Of a DNA stretch of 64,000 nt, positions 41,570 to 54,510 are shown piece by piece. The notes beneath the pieces were generated by a model. That model had not been told where the DNA came from and ran no database searches. It was given only the letters and a program-made list of their open reading frames with translations. The stretch covers positions 22,260,747 to 22,324,746 of the forward strand of contig NC_135794.1 of assembly GCF_051106095.1 (NCBI RefSeq), written 5' to 3'. The stretch is from Pogona vitticeps. Lineage: Eukaryota > Chordata > Lepidosauria > Squamata > Agamidae. The position numbers and the translations under genes are program-made. Each line of letters begins with the position of its first letter. The first letter of the stretch is position 1.

Positions 41570-41695
41570 TCCCAACTTTGGGTCACCCAGGTGTTCTTGG
41601 ACTGCCACTTCCAGAAACCCTGGGCAGCACAGCTGGTAGTGAAGGCTTCTGGGAATTGCAGTCCAAGAATGTTTGGTTGGGAACCGCTAGTTTAG
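41570..41695. mobile_element. foldback MITE (family A)
   Basis: 'cccaactttgggtcacccagg ... ggcttctgggaattgcagtccaagaatgtttggttgggaacc' has the family A layout with diverged arms. It directly follows the SINE tail. Confidence 0.65.
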
Positions 41696-42238
41696 TGTTC
41701 GGACAAAACACAGAACAGAAGCAGAACCCTCGGAACAAACTAAAAATGCGTAGGTCCTCCTCCAGATTCGAGAACCTTGGTTTGCGCTCTTTATATACCA
41801 AGATTGTGAACTAAGGTTTGTTCTTGGCATCTCATCCTGTTTCAGAGCACCCAGTCATCATAGATGTGAGAGGCGGTGATTGTGTCTGTGCACTAGGGCA
41901 TTGAAGGAGTCAATCATTCCCGGCTACCTAGATAGCAGAGAATAAATATCTGATGCCGGCTGGAAGGACTAACGGCCGAAAACAATAACAAGGAAAAAAA
42001 AGAAGCCACAGTAAATAGCACTGAGTGATAAAGGAGGAAAGTTTATCCATCTGTAAATTCAGGAAATTCTGAACTACAAGGACGAACTCCACAGGGCGGC
42101 CGAGCGTGTCTCGTGCTTTATCAGCTTCTCACTATCGAAGAGCGAATGTGAATGCATTCTTTCAGGAGGACAGCTTACAATCTTCAACCTTGCTGGCCTC
42201 TTCTTCTGCTCCTTGAAAAACAATGGATGAATCAAGTC

Positions 42239-42269
<31 letters not shown>

Positions 42270-42949
42270 ACTAATGCATCTATGAGGAATTTAGAGAAGA
42301 ACTACCTGGTGGATGATTTCAAAATCAAGATAATGAAGGGAGAAATTAGCTCTCCCTGTAATCAAGCAATGCTTCCTTTAGGAAAACTTCCTCTGGCTTA
42401 GAGTCAGTCCAAGGAAATCATTAACAAATGCACACCTTCAGCTTAAGGGATAAACTAGACAGCAAAACGGTGTGGCATAGACAGTCTCTTTCTAAGCAAG
42501 CAACTTGGGTTGTCCAGAGTCTGACCCAAGAAAGAAGAAATTCTGAATTAGCAACCTTGGAGAAAAACACCGACCATGCACTCACAATAAAGTACAAAGT
42601 CCTTTGTGTTGCTCTGATTTTGAAGATCATCATCATTCCTTCAGGTATGATTCAGCCCGTTTGGAATTGGCGCTATGGAAGATTAGCGATGTGAAAGAAA
42701 TACCAGGAAAATGCCAGAGGAGGAAGAAGCTGGGTCATCTTGACCGTCGGAGGACAATGCACCAGATAAAAGAAGCCGCTCCTGACATATCTGGCACAGA
42801 TATGACATGAAGAGGTCATGATAGCACGGTGCCAGCTGGACAGGCCTCTCCGCGACGGGTGTCCAGTCCAGGAATCAGACCTTTTCCTCCTTATTCCTTT
42901 GAAAGAACCGACACAAAAGAACATGGGGATGTAAGAGAGAGAAATTAGA
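41696..42949. other. intergenic, nothing recognised
   Basis: Short (TA)n/(GA)n tract at 42240-42270. No exon supported. Confidence 0.4.
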
Positions 42950-43458
42950 GAAGTGGTCCCATCTCCCTATTAAAATGCCCCTTGTAACCTCCCCTCCTGG
43001 AAAACAGGAAAAAGCATTGCTCAAATACGCTCGGAGATGGTGCAGTGAAGGAAAGGGTGGACGCGAATATCATTCTTCTTAAGAAAAGAAGCCTGAACAG
43101 AGTTATGACAGCATTTTTTCAAAGCCTTGCAAGATGGTCCTACAGAGAAGGGGCAGGATCGGTTCTTGGTCATCCCAGAGGGCAGGAGATGTAAAAATGG
43201 ACTCAAGTTAGAGGAAGCCAGATTTGGGCGGAATATCAGAAAAAGTTCTTAACTGTTAGAGTAGTACGACAATGGAACCCATGACTTCGGGAGGTGGTGA
43301 GCGCTCCAACACTACTGCCAATGTTGGAGGCCTTCAAGGGAAAACTGGACCACCCTCTGTCAGATCTGCTTTGATTTGGGTTCCTGCCTTGAGGAGGGGG
43401 TCAGACTTGATGGCCTTCAAGTCCCCTTCCAACTCCATTATTCTATGATTCTATGATC
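42950..43458 (+). mobile_element. CR1-type LINE 3' end
   Basis: Shows the typical CR1 terminal order: 'gaaggggcaggatcgg...ccagagggcagg', 'aatatcagaaaaagttcttaactgttagag', 'ggaggtggtgagcgctcc', 'gttggaggccttcaaggg', 'gtcagacttgatggcc', 'ccttccaactcc' and the octamer-like tail 'attctatgattctatgatc'. The start at about 42950-43090 is uncertain. The coding part is missing (5' truncated). Confidence 0.85.
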
Positions 43459-43499
43459 ACAAATGCATATACTGTATGTGAATCATGTCCACCAGGGTA

Positions 43500-43685
43500 T
43501 TTATTTAACCAATTTATACACTGCCTTTCTTTGAATGAACCCAGCATGGTGGGCATGGTTTCTCTCTTTCTTACGTGAATCTTCATAACCTCCCTGTGAG
43601 GCAGGCCAGTCAGAGAGAGAAAGAGAGAGACCTCTGGGTAGAGTGGGCGGCATATAAATTTAATAAATAAATAAATAAATAAATG
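43500..43685 (+). mobile_element. mixed repeat ending in a LINE tail with (AAAT)n
   Basis: 43590-43625 resembles a MIR/SINE-type module ('cctgtgaggcaggccagtcagagagag'). The end 'ctgggtagagtgggcggcatataaatttaataaataaataaataaat' is the sense form of the LINE tail module seen antisense at 18169 and 47735. Confidence 0.6.
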
Positions 43686-44785
43686 ACCCCAAAAATTTCA
43701 CAGCTCAGAGGCTTAAGTAGCACTCTGGAATTGAAATCACTCCCTGTACCACTGCATCATAGTGGCTTATCCAGCATATCTTAATCAGTGGAAAAATTAC
43801 ATTAAAGTGCTTGTCTTAGGAAAATGCATACAGCAATAGGCACATATTTCCATGAAGATGGGGGGGGGGTGAAGTTTCACAGAATATGGAGCTGGGACAG
43901 GATGAGAACGCTGGTGGGGTTCTGAAAAAGGCAACAGAAATGAGATTTTCCATACACCTAAATGTTAGCCTCTGGGCAAACAGGATGGGCAGAATTCCAG
44001 TTTTTCTTCCTTAAGACAACAAACTATGGTGCGACAGCCAATTCTTGCTGCATGGAGCGAAATTCCATTAGAGTCTGGCAAACAGTGTGATAAAAACAAC
44101 CTATAATAATAAGTTAAAATAAAATACAGTCTCTTTCTGAGCCACTTTGGCACTCACTGTAAGATGGGTTTCGTGTGTTGCAGTTGTGACTCCAATCCAG
44201 AAAACTTTTGAAAACCACGAATATTTTAAGTATATATTTAAGCCAAACACGAAGAACTTTTGAAAACCGTGAACACACTAAGGGCATCATTTGCTGGTGG
44301 CTACTGCGAATAACGTTATCCTATGGGTGATATGGCTGGTTATCGTCCCCTCCTAATTCTCAACAAAATCCTGCTGAATCCTGTCCCGGTCACACGAGAT
44401 AAGATAGGATAGAAAACGTGCACTTCAGGCTGGCAGCCCGGGGACAGAGGAATCCGTCCTGCATTGTACATGATCTTCCCTCTGGCTGCAGCCAAAAAAT
44501 ATATTTCTGGTCTGTGGGAGAGCTGGAGGAGGGGTAGCATTATACTCACTCCCAGCCCAGATCCCTACTCAGGAAGTGGCACCGATCTTGTGGCAGCTGG
44601 CAGACAGAAGAGCGAACGAGGACACAGCGGAAACCAAACTGTTTCCAGAGGTCGCAGAAAAGCAGGAGATGCTTTGAGCTGTCTGAAAGCCAAATTAGAC
44701 AAGACATGACAGTCATAAGGTTGCCTGGTCAACTACATTTCATTCCCTTGAGATTCTGCGTTCTGTGTTGTCAAGTTGCAACTGA
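43686..44785. other. intergenic, nothing recognised
   Basis: A G run at 43860-43869; otherwise unassigned. Confidence 0.4.
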
Positions 44786-45130
44786 CTTGTTGTTGTTTAG
44801 TCGTGTCCGACTCTTCTTGACCCCATAGACCAGAGCATGCCAGGCCCTCCTGTCTTCCACTGCCTCCCAGAGTCGGGTCAAATTCATGTTGGTGGCTTCG
44901 ATGACACTGTCAGACCATCTCGTCCTCTGCCATCCCCTTCTCCTCTTTCCCAACATCAGGGTCTTTTCCAGGGAGTCTTCTCTTCTCATGAGGTGGCCAA
45001 AGTATTGGAGCCTCAGCCTCAGGATCTGTCCTTCCAGTGAGCACTCAGGGCTGATTTCCTTCAGAATGGATTGGTTTGTTCTCCTTGCCGTCCAAGGGAC
45101 TCTCAAGAGCCTCCTCCAGCACCACAACTG
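44786..45130 (-). mobile_element. BovB (RTE-clade) LINE 3' end
   Basis: The minus strand encodes the C-terminus of the BovB protein: LRLQYFGHLMRREDSLEKTL, then RRRGWQRTRWSDSVIEATNM and VEDRRAWHALVYGVKKSRTR. It is followed by the BovB 3' end, which on the plus strand reads 'ttgttgtttagtcgtgtccgactcttcttgaccccatagacc'. Strongly 5' truncated. BovB is the family known for transfer between squamates and ruminants. Confidence 0.92.
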
Positions 45131-45135
45131 ACCTA

Positions 45136-45290
45136 TAGCGACCCTTCTAGGGCTTTCAAGGTAAATTAGACATTTAAGTAGTGGTTTTACCCATTCCTTT
45201 CTCCCCACGAGTTTCCATGGCTCACCGAGGATTTGAACTCAGCCTTCCTGAGTTCCAGTCTGTCCCCCTATCCACTACAACACACCAGGT
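45136..45290 (-). mobile_element. tRNA-derived SINE (fourth family), antisense
   Basis: On the minus strand: 'cctggtgtgttgtagtggataggggga' (A-box-like), 'gagttcaaatcctcggtgagcc' (B-box-like) and a 3' body ending 'agggtcgctata'. It abuts the BovB end, so one may have landed in or next to the other. Confidence 0.65.
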
Positions 45291-45434
45291 ATCTCTCCCT
45301 TGAAATTACAAGGCCAACAATCAGAGACCACGATGGGTGTTCATGACATTACAAAGACAAGGAGAGGCAAAATAAATTAGAAGAAGGTGGCTTTGCCAGG
45401 CTCCTAGCGTGAGAAGAAAACTCATGAGTCGCCA
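45291..45434. other. intergenic, nothing recognised
   Basis: No feature. Confidence 0.4.
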
Positions 45435-45558
45435 TGACTGCTGGATAGCTCTGTGGTTGAAGTAGAGGTTGGGAGTTCGATTCCCTACTGTGCCTCCTTG
45501 ACTGGACTGGAGGATCCATAGGACCCTTTCCAGCTGTGTAGTTCTAAGGTTATTATTC
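45435..45558 (+). mobile_element. tRNA-derived SINE ('gggagttcgattcccc' family)
   Basis: 'gactgctggatagctctgtggttgaagtagaggttgggagttcgattccc ... gaggatccataggaccctttccagctgtgtagttctaagg'. A short deletion in the head. Confidence 0.78.
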
Positions 45559-46044
45559 TTACCATATCTCCTCGAGGTTCCGCATCTAGAAGTGGGGCCT
45601 TCGTGACGTCAGCAGGATCGGTTGTGATGTCACAGAAAGAGGGCAGGCAGGAGATACACTTAGTAATGAGTACAAGGGGAAAACAATAGATGCAGGTAAA
45701 AACCTGGCAACCTTGGGCAATGGGGGAAATCTTCTTTACTCTTGTTGGCCAGCTAAGGGGCCAAAACATTCCCCGTGGGGCTTGCACCCTGAATGGCCCT
45801 CCTTACAGCACAGGATTCACTGCGTCTGTCAGAACCTTTGAGTCTTTGTGGGAGAGAAGGTGGCCTTGGTTCTATCTTTCAGGGTCCTTAAGAAGAGGAA
45901 GAGAATCAGAGAATGAGATGATAAGGGATCCCATGTAAAGCAAGAGCCGAAGCAAACAATAACAACGAGATCTTCCTATGGAAGCCATCTAGGCCGGCAA
46001 CTGAATTTTGCATCTGCTCTGATGGTTCTACCCTATCCTCTGCA
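45559..46044. other. intergenic, nothing recognised
   Basis: No feature. Confidence 0.4.
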
Positions 46045-46182
46045 TCGTTTGCTGGATAGCTGAGAGGTTTAGGCCTCCGGCTGCGGAGCCAGAAGTTGGG
46101 AGTTTGATTCCCCCACGGTGCTTCCGGCTGGACTCGATGATCCAGAGGGTCCCTTCCGGCTCTGGAGTTGTGAGATTATTAT
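46045..46182 (+). mobile_element. tRNA-derived SINE ('gggagttcgattcccc' family)
   Basis: 'cgtttgctggatagctgagaggtttaggcctccggctgcggagccagaagttgggagtttgattccccc ... gactcgatgatccagagggtcccttccggctctggagttgtgaga'. Nearly complete. Confidence 0.82.
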
Positions 46183-47211
46183 TGTTGCAGGACAGGCTGC
46201 GGAAGACATATCCCTCTTCCAACTGTGGGAAATCACTAGAACAACATCTCCCTCCATGTGGTCAGGCCTTTTGGGGGGGCTACATTTTTGATCTACAGTG
46301 ACCAAAATCCCCCTGGTCGCACCGAGATTCTGAAACAGAAGCAAGTCCTTAGAAAAGTCCCTTTCTTGGTAGGGCAAACCCCAGGACAAAGCAGGGACTG
46401 TGCAGTGGAGGAAGTCAGAAAAGAGAACAAAGCAAAAAACAACAACAACAACACACAAAACCAACCCATGCGGGAACGTTTGTCAGTGGCTGAGCGCTGT
46501 TTAAACTCGGGCAGGGCGAGTTGTAATAAAACAGACCATCTATTATAGAAAAATGAAAAGTTCCCTCCCCTCCTCTGGGAACTCAGATGGCGGAATCAAA
46601 TAAACAAGTCATTTCAAATCACAGAGCCATTGCAGAGTATTTTTTTTAAGGGGAAACGATCACAGGCTGGTGCCAAATAAGGACATTGTCCAACATTTTC
46701 CAAGAAAATGGGGATGTCGGGTAGAAAACAGAAGTGTCTAGAAACTCATGGAAATCACCGAAGATGAAAGGGCCGTTCAAAGGATTAGGAAGTAGAGAAA
46801 AGAAAATAATTTTGTAGTGTGCTGGGAAGGAAATCTAGCTCGTTGGAGGTCAAGATAAATCCAGGAAATTTTGGTTTTGGGGTATATCCGAGTTGTTTCT
46901 TCATGAACCAGCCAAGAGAAATCTCGGCATGGGAGAAATCTATTTATGTCCTGGTGGAAATTGTACTGTATGTACAGTTTAACTCTTCATGCAGAGTCGA
47001 TGCATGATGCTTTCAGCGTAGGGATACTGGTAAAAGCTGCCATTCAGCTGCTAGTCTGAGAAGAGACTCAACGAACCAGCTGTTGAAGGGTTAGCCAAGA
47101 CGGCTCTAAATCTTACCCATTCAATCATTCAGTCTGATCCAGATTGTGAAATGAGTTCCAGCCAAAGAGGTTTGAACTTGTGATGTCACGACTTGGGAAT
47201 CAACTAATGAC
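46183..47211. other. intergenic, nothing recognised
   Basis: No gene or clear repeat. Confidence 0.4.
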
Positions 47212-47435
47212 GATAATCATATGCTGTCCAGTCAATTCCGACTTATAATAAAGCTTTTTCAGGGTTTTCCAGGTAGACTCAGAAGTGTATTACCATTCCC
47301 TGTCTTTAGGGGCGCCCTGGGGCTGTTCAGCTTGCCCAAGGCCAACCAGGCTGGCCTCTACTCCCAGATGGCACCCAGTGGGGGAATCGAACTCCCAACT
47401 TCTGGCTCTACAGTCAGATCTCCGATCTAGCCAGC
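47212..47435 (-). mobile_element. tRNA-derived SINE ('tttccaggtagag' family), antisense
   Basis: 'ataatcatatgctgtccagtcaattccgac ... cagggttttccaggtagactcagaagtg ... cagcttgcccaaggcc ... gggggaatcgaactcccaacttctggctctacagtcaga'. Confidence 0.78.
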
Positions 47436-47734
47436 TAAAGGTCATGCTTCTTTAGAACCAGAGTCGTACAACATTTTCTTTCTCCTGCATTTTTCCTGAG
47501 TCATCGACTCCGAAGAAAATCCTGAGAAAAAATGAATAGGATTGAATTGTTCTTCCATGTAATCTTACTCTGCTGTTAGCAAGAACTCAAAAACCTGATC
47601 AGTTGGCCATGGGTGTTTATTCACTTATTTGTTGCCTTGCTTGCTTGTTCGGCTGTGATTACTGATTATGTCACCCTTCCCTCACACATACACATTTGTA
47701 CTGAGTTTTAGACATTCTATGCTTTTCCTGTGCT
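47436..47734. other. intergenic, nothing recognised
   Basis: No feature. Confidence 0.4.
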
Positions 47735-47815
47735 TTTATTTTATTTATTTATTTATTTGATTTATATACCACCCATCTAGAACGTGTCTGCTCTGGGCGG
47801 TTTTAATGCATTATA
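47735..47815 (-). mobile_element. LINE 3' end module with (ATTT)n tail, antisense
   Basis: 'ttattttatttatttatttatttgatttatataccacccatctaga...gtctgctctgggcgg', the clearest copy of this module. Confidence 0.68.
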
Positions 47816-47907
47816 GTTTGCTGGTTCTGTGCAGTTAGCAATTAGAATGCAGTGTATATCTATATTTGTAAAAAGCAGATAACTTTTTTTTTAAAAAACC
47901 ACCCTTT

Positions 47908-48003
47908 CATACATACATACATACATACATACATACATACATACATACATACATACATACATACATACATACATACATACATACATACATACATACATAC
48001 ATA
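47908..48003. repeat. (CATA)n microsatellite
   Basis: About 24 perfect units. Confidence 0.95.
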
Positions 48004-50294
48004 AAATTCCCTACAGCCTATTAAGAACAAAGCATCTAAAAAAGCAACAGGTGGAGTCATAGAGCATTGATCCCGGATCACATTTTTTGCAACTAAATGG
48101 CATTTTTCATCATGGGTGGTGAAGTGGGGGGTGTGCCACCCTATCATGTTGAGTCCTGTGCGTGCATCCATTTTTCTCATCCCAGGGATGGTCTCCAACT
48201 GGCGAACATTTCTGTTCTTTTCTTTGGATCCTGGCTACATTTTTTTATCCGTTCCCCTCTCCTGCACTGCATTGCTAAAGCTAGTGTGTCCCTCTCCCAT
48301 GATGATCCGTGGAGGCAATCTCTCTTCCCCCCCCCCCATCATCCTGGCGGTCTGCCTTATTTACAAAACTAAGTGGACCAGGTCAGTGAGCGCGATCGGG
48401 GAGGCCTACATTTCATAACCCATGATCTGAGCTCCGAGGAGATTTGCCTGGACCTTCAGATTAAGCCTCCGGCAGCCTTATGTTTGCTTGTGGGGGGGGG
48501 GGTTAGATGGTGGGGGAGGAAGTACTGCAATCTCTGGCAGTCTCAGAAAGGGATTAAGCCCTACGCCTGTTCCTAATCCTTCTTGCAGGACAATCAAAAG
48601 CCTCGTTTGTGGCTCGGACTTCTCTGGCGAACAGGTAACAGACAACGTACGCGTGGTACCCAAAGGTGAGACAAACAAGGTGAGACCGAGGGAACAGGTA
48701 GAGTTGATGCTGTGATGAAGCACCCTCGGAATATTCAATATAAGAAGGATGCTGAAGCTGTCCGTACCTAACTAGGAGGAAGATGATAGATGCACTTCCA
48801 GAACATCATCCTACTGCACCGCAGTTGCAGATGGCTGCTTTAGAAAGACATTTTATTCATTCTTATACATTCTTAAGTTCAAGACCAAGGCGTCCATGGG
48901 TAAGTCGATTCCTCCCAATCTGTTCAAGGCCGTCCTCTGTTTTGAGGACGGCCGGAAAGCGGTCCTCTTTCTGACGGAGTCCTCCGTTTGAAAAGCCATC
49001 CAATCCAAGACTAATGGGGAGAGAAACAGCCATAAAAATGTGAGGGTTAGGGTTATCTCAAAAGAGCTGGGGAGCACGAGGGGTTTGTTTTTTTATTATA
49101 ATATATTTACTGGCAGAGGTGTGGGATTTTCTACATCACGGGCGGAAATACCGTGGTCAGGGTTGGAGGCTAGACGCCGGGACTTGCGAGAAATTATCAG
49201 CATTAGCTGTGCCCTTTCCGGTGACAGAATGATTCGGGGCCAACGCTGAATCAAGTCAAAACCCAACCAACATCTCAAGTGATGCCCTGAAGGTTAAAAG
49301 AAGGGACTGGAAATTCTGGAAAAATGACTCCCCCAGATGTTTTAAAACTTTCCTCTAACTGCCTGCCGGCCCCTTTATAAAAACCACATATTTTGCAGGG
49401 CACAGAAACCGCAAGAGGAGGTTGGCGCTCAAAGTAGCCCACATCCAGAAAAAGGGCCTGGAGAGTGGCTCCTTCTCCCGGGGCTCCCCCCTCCCTTCTT
49501 CTTTATGACTATATTCCTTTTCTTAAGGGAGGAGGGCACGCCCCTCGGACAAGCAAGCCCTCCGCCAGCCATCTGTCCCAAATAAAACCCATGTGCAGAC
49601 TTCCGTCGGCAAATGTTTCCCAGCAGAGCTGAACTCTCTGCTGAAGCAACGCCCAGTGTGCATTCCAGGAGAAGATGGAAAATGGAACGGGCCTGTGCAG
49701 TCTGCAAACTGTAATGTGCCGTGCGAGCGATTAAGGAAAGCTTGTGATCTGTCTATATTTTTTAAAGCAAAGCTTCAACATGGGAGTGGCTCTTTCGGGG
49801 TCGACATCCCCGAGAATCTTCCAGCCGACATCTCCCTTGGCGAAACAGAGAAGCTGCAGCACAGAAAGCATCTTCTGAAGTTCTGTGTACGAACCTAAGG
49901 GAGGTTTTCACGTCCCTTCCGGATTCGTGTCTATGAATGTTCTGAGTGCTGGGCCCAGAACAGAACAGCTTCAAGTTCCCCCCAAGGTAGTCCACCCCTT
50001 ATCTCATTAACTGCCACTTAAAAGTCTCAGTAACTCACTCTGAGATTTTAGTAGGAGAAAGAATAAAAGGTTCCATTACTTACAATTGCACAGATCAATC
50101 ATTAAGCTACAACACGACTGCTTTCAACAGCAGGCTTCGATAGACTCACTGACTTCTAAAAGACAACAGTATTTAGAGGGGGGGGAAACACTGAGCAGAG
50201 AGGAGGGGCTCACTTTAAATTCAGAGGTAGGAGGGAATTATTGTTTAGTACTATTATTAGGTTGCAAAGCCCCCGGTGTATCATCCTTCATGTC
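48004..50294. other. intergenic, nothing recognised
   Basis: 2.3 kb without a recognised repeat family or exon. C and G runs at 48329-48339 and 48492-48503. Frames of up to about 100 codons have no domain. Confidence 0.4.
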
Positions 50295-50580
50295 CATGTT
50301 ATTATGCAAGACAAGTAAAGAAAAGCAGAGAACCAAGATCTATGATGTCCTCAACTGCTGTGCTCAGCTCCTGTAAACTCAAGTCAATGGCTTCCTTTAG
50401 GGAGCCATTCCATCTCATATTTAGTCTTCCTCTTTTCCTGCTGCCTTCCACTTTTCCTAGCATTATTGTCTTTTCCAGAGAATCCCGCCTTCTCATGACA
50501 TGGCCAAAGTAGGACAGCCTCAGTTTTGTCATTTTGGGCCTCCAGAGAGAGAGAGTTCAGGATTGATTTGATCTAGGACC
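50295..50580 (-). mobile_element. RTE-type LINE 3' end, antisense
   Basis: The minus strand encodes TKLRLSYFGHVMRRRDSLEK, LGKVEGSRKRGRLNMRW and LKEAIDLSLQELSTAVEDI, the same tail as 305-630. Confidence 0.82.
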
Positions 50581-51395
50581 CACTTCTAATGAAGTTTTTT
50601 TTTTTTTAAAGGACTGACTTCAGAAAGTCATGTCAGACATCCTCTTAAAATAACTGTGCTGATTATTGCTTGGTTTCTTCGGGTGCACTGTTAAAAGAAG
50701 CAAAAAAAATTGGATTCAATCTTGAATTAAAATGCTACATTAGTGCTTGAGCTGACCTCAAGTGGGTGGATCAGCTTGGATCGATCGATCTACTGAACTG
50801 CAATATGGACCCTGAAGGCCGAATCATGGGGAGGACATCAGCAGGCTGAGCTGAACACTAGAATTTGCAAACATGCAAGAATCCTTGGGGTGGGGGGTGG
50901 GGGGGCAAAAACAAGGGGTGGGGACAATTCAGTGGCTCAGTACTGAGCGAGCAGACTGCTGTGGATTCCTGAGGTGTGAGGAGGGTGGGAAAAAATCAAT
51001 GGGAAGATGATGGGAGGTTGTGTCCTAGAGGAAGTCACAGATGACTTCCTAGACGTGGGTGTGGATCATGAACAGTGAACATTTTGCTCAAGTTGGGGGT
51101 AGCAACAAAAGCAATGAACCTTCTCTTCGGAAATTTCAAAAGCATGCCTCAGATATCAAAGTTTGGAAATATGTTATAGAAAATGGATGGTTGTTCATTT
51201 TCTGAAGACAGTAACGCATAAGCCTCCTCTTCTCTTGAAACCTGCACTTTTAAACAATTGAGGCTGTGGTCTCACAAGTGATTTAAATCAATTTCTGCTC
51301 AGGCTTTTAAAAAACTCAGGTTCCCGTCGCATGGCATTTAAATTGGTCGCGTCGCAGATGGAAATAGATTTATTTCTGTTGAAGTAAAGAGCAAC
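50581..51395. other. intergenic, nothing recognised
   Basis: No feature; a G-rich tract at about 50889-50905. Confidence 0.4.
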
Positions 51396-51518
51396 ATTAA
51401 ATTCAAATGCAGAAATCGGTGGTGCTTTTATACAACAACTAAAAGAGCAGCTGTGGGGTCATAACAAAATTAAATTCAAATGCAGAAATAGGTGATGCTT
51501 TTATACAACAACTAAAAG
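51396..51518. repeat. 73-bp tandem duplication
   Basis: 51396-51445 and 51469-51518 are 50-bp copies with two differences ('attaaattcaaatgcagaaa ... tttatacaacaactaaaag'), offset by 73 bp. Confidence 0.88.
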
Positions 51519-51709
51519 CTTGTTTACTGTGTGATGATTGTTTTTAGCGGTCTCTAAAGGGATCACCAATTTTTCTGGTGATTTAAACCCGTTTTGGTGA
51601 TGTCCGGCAGCCATAGAAAAGACCGCTCTGATCCCTGTTCAGAGCAAGAAGCCCGCCTGCTGAGTATCAAACAAATTTAAGATCTGGGTGCTTCTGATGG
51701 AGTGAGCTA

Positions 51710-52052
51710 AAGGTAAAAAGGTAAAGGTTCCCCTTGACATTTAGTCCAGTCGTGTCCGACTCTAGGGTGCGGTGCTCCGTCTCCAAGCCATAGAGCTAGC
51801 ATTTGTCCGTAGACAGTTTCCGTGGTCACGTGGCCAGCGCAACTAGACACGGAATGCCGTGACCTTCCCACCAATGTGGTACCTATTGATCTACTGGCAT
51901 TTTTACATGCTTCCAAATGACTAGGTTGGCAGGAGCTGGGACAAGCGACGGAAGCTCACTCCGTCGCGTGGATTCGATCTAATGATTGCTGGTCTTCCGA
52001 CCTTGCAGCACAGAGGCTTCTGCGGTTTAACCTGCAGCGCCACCACATCCTC
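51710..52052 (-). mobile_element. Sauria-type SINE, full length, antisense
   Basis: Same structure as 8111-8454. A perfect 14-bp target duplication GATGGAGTGAGCTA lies at 51696-51709 and 52053-52066. The 3' end (plus strand 'ttagtccagtcgtgtccgactctagg') shares the BovB tail. It has landed in a sequence that looks like a retroelement end ('gagtgagctacaatccatgaaagctca'). Confidence 0.93.
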
Positions 52053-52066
52053 GATGGAGTGAGCTA

Positions 52067-53359
52067 CAATCCATGAAAGCTCATCCTGACATTGGCTCCT
52101 CTTTGTGGGGCCAGGAGACTTCCGTACCGTGTCTGCTGCAACAGATAAACACAGCCAAGGCTGTCGCCTCCATCATCAGCCCTGGAGATACTGATGGGTA
52201 CTGCTAGATCCTGTGCCACTGTGGACAAGGCGCGATGTACACAGATGGTTGACACAGACGGAGGTGCGGGGGTTGGAAGGCAGAGGGCTCAGAAAGGCAC
52301 CCAAGTTCCAGATATTTTGAAAACGCTGCGTCTGTTTTTGTAATCTCTTCCTCTCCCTTCTTTCATCTCCATATTTCCTGCATCGCTGTTTTCCTTCCTC
52401 TCCTCTTATTCCTTCTCTGTTTGCTTTTCTTTGCCCTTCTGCTCAGGCCTGTGTTTGTTTCTTCTGCTTCTCGTTTTCCGGTTTCCTGGCTCCTGCCTTC
52501 ATCTCCAACGGCTCCTTCCCAGGCTACCAATGCCCTGTTGTTCCTCCTCCCTAAATTTATGAACAATAAGCACCTTTTGGACAGACGAAGCACAAAGAAC
52601 ATGCATGGCCAATCTCATCCTCCCAGCGCTGGCTCTTATTCCAGGACTGGTCCAGCAAAAAGAATGGTTCCAAAAGCTGCATTAAAAGCCATTTATTGCA
52701 TGCACTTGATTTGTTTTTAAAAAATCTGTAGTGCAGAAAACCTCTTTAGAGAAGAGGTATGCATTCACACACACACACACACCCGTTGGGTTGCAGCTAC
52801 CAAGGTCCCTGATCAACAACTGTGCTGTCTATGTGCAAAATAGCTAGCTAATATGTGTATTTATTTTCTCACTCTGGAAAGTTCACAAGATGACACAGAG
52901 ACTGCAACTGAACGAGGAATAACTTCACTCCCCTGGCGGAATAATGGTAACTGTTTTAGTTACTTTTATATAGGTACAGGGAAATTGACATATTGAGCAG
53001 TGAAGGAGGACGGTGAGCCGGAGCGCTTTTTTCGGGCTGTGCCTTGTGCTAACACTGTGTTAGGTTATTTTAGAATATGGGCTTGTGGGGAAAAATATGG
53101 GTCAGGCAGAAGGACCCCATCTTTTCTTTCTGCAAAAAAACAAAAACAGTCAAAAGTATTAACTGAAGCATCAGTACATTCCCTGGAAGACAGCGCCCCC
53201 TTATGGGCCATTGCCACATTATTCCCATGTTCATGATGCTTGAACATAGACAAGAAGCTGAGAAGTTGCTTTTGAGTTCTGTAGTTCCCAGAATCCACCG
53301 GCTAGCTTATTCTGTCACTAAATTATATCTGGATTTTATGTTTTATTCTGAGGTTTTAT
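52067..53359. other. intergenic, mostly unassigned
   Basis: 52067-52260 may be a diverged retroelement terminal part ('gagctacaatccatgaaagctc', 'gtgtctgctgcaacagataaacac'). A short (CA)n is at 52767-52783. No gene. Confidence 0.4.
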
Positions 53360-54280
<921 letters not shown>

Positions 54281-54510
54281 GGGAGCCTAGTGGTTAAACT
54301 GCAGTACTGCAGGCAAAATTCTGTTCACAACCTGGGTTTAATCCCAGGTAGCTGGCTTGAGATTCACTCAGCCTTCTATCCTTCTGAAGTCAGTAATTGG
54401 AGCACCCAGCTTGCAGTGGGGGGGGGGAATGTGTAGCCTACATAATAAAAGTGCAAACCACCCACAGAATGATGTAAGTACTATGGAGCAGTGTATTAGC
54501 AGCACACATA
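54281..54510 (+). mobile_element. tRNA-derived SINE ('gagcctcgtggcgcagtgg' family), diverged
   Basis: 'gggagcctagtggttaaactgcagtactgcaggcaaaattctg...gggtttaatccc...gagattcactcagccttctatcc...gtattagcagcaca'. Confidence 0.75.

Noticed and set aside
44771-45208. A 'craniofacial development protein'-like host gene
   Set aside because: This is the C-terminus of BovB; such names in databases come from misannotated retroposons.
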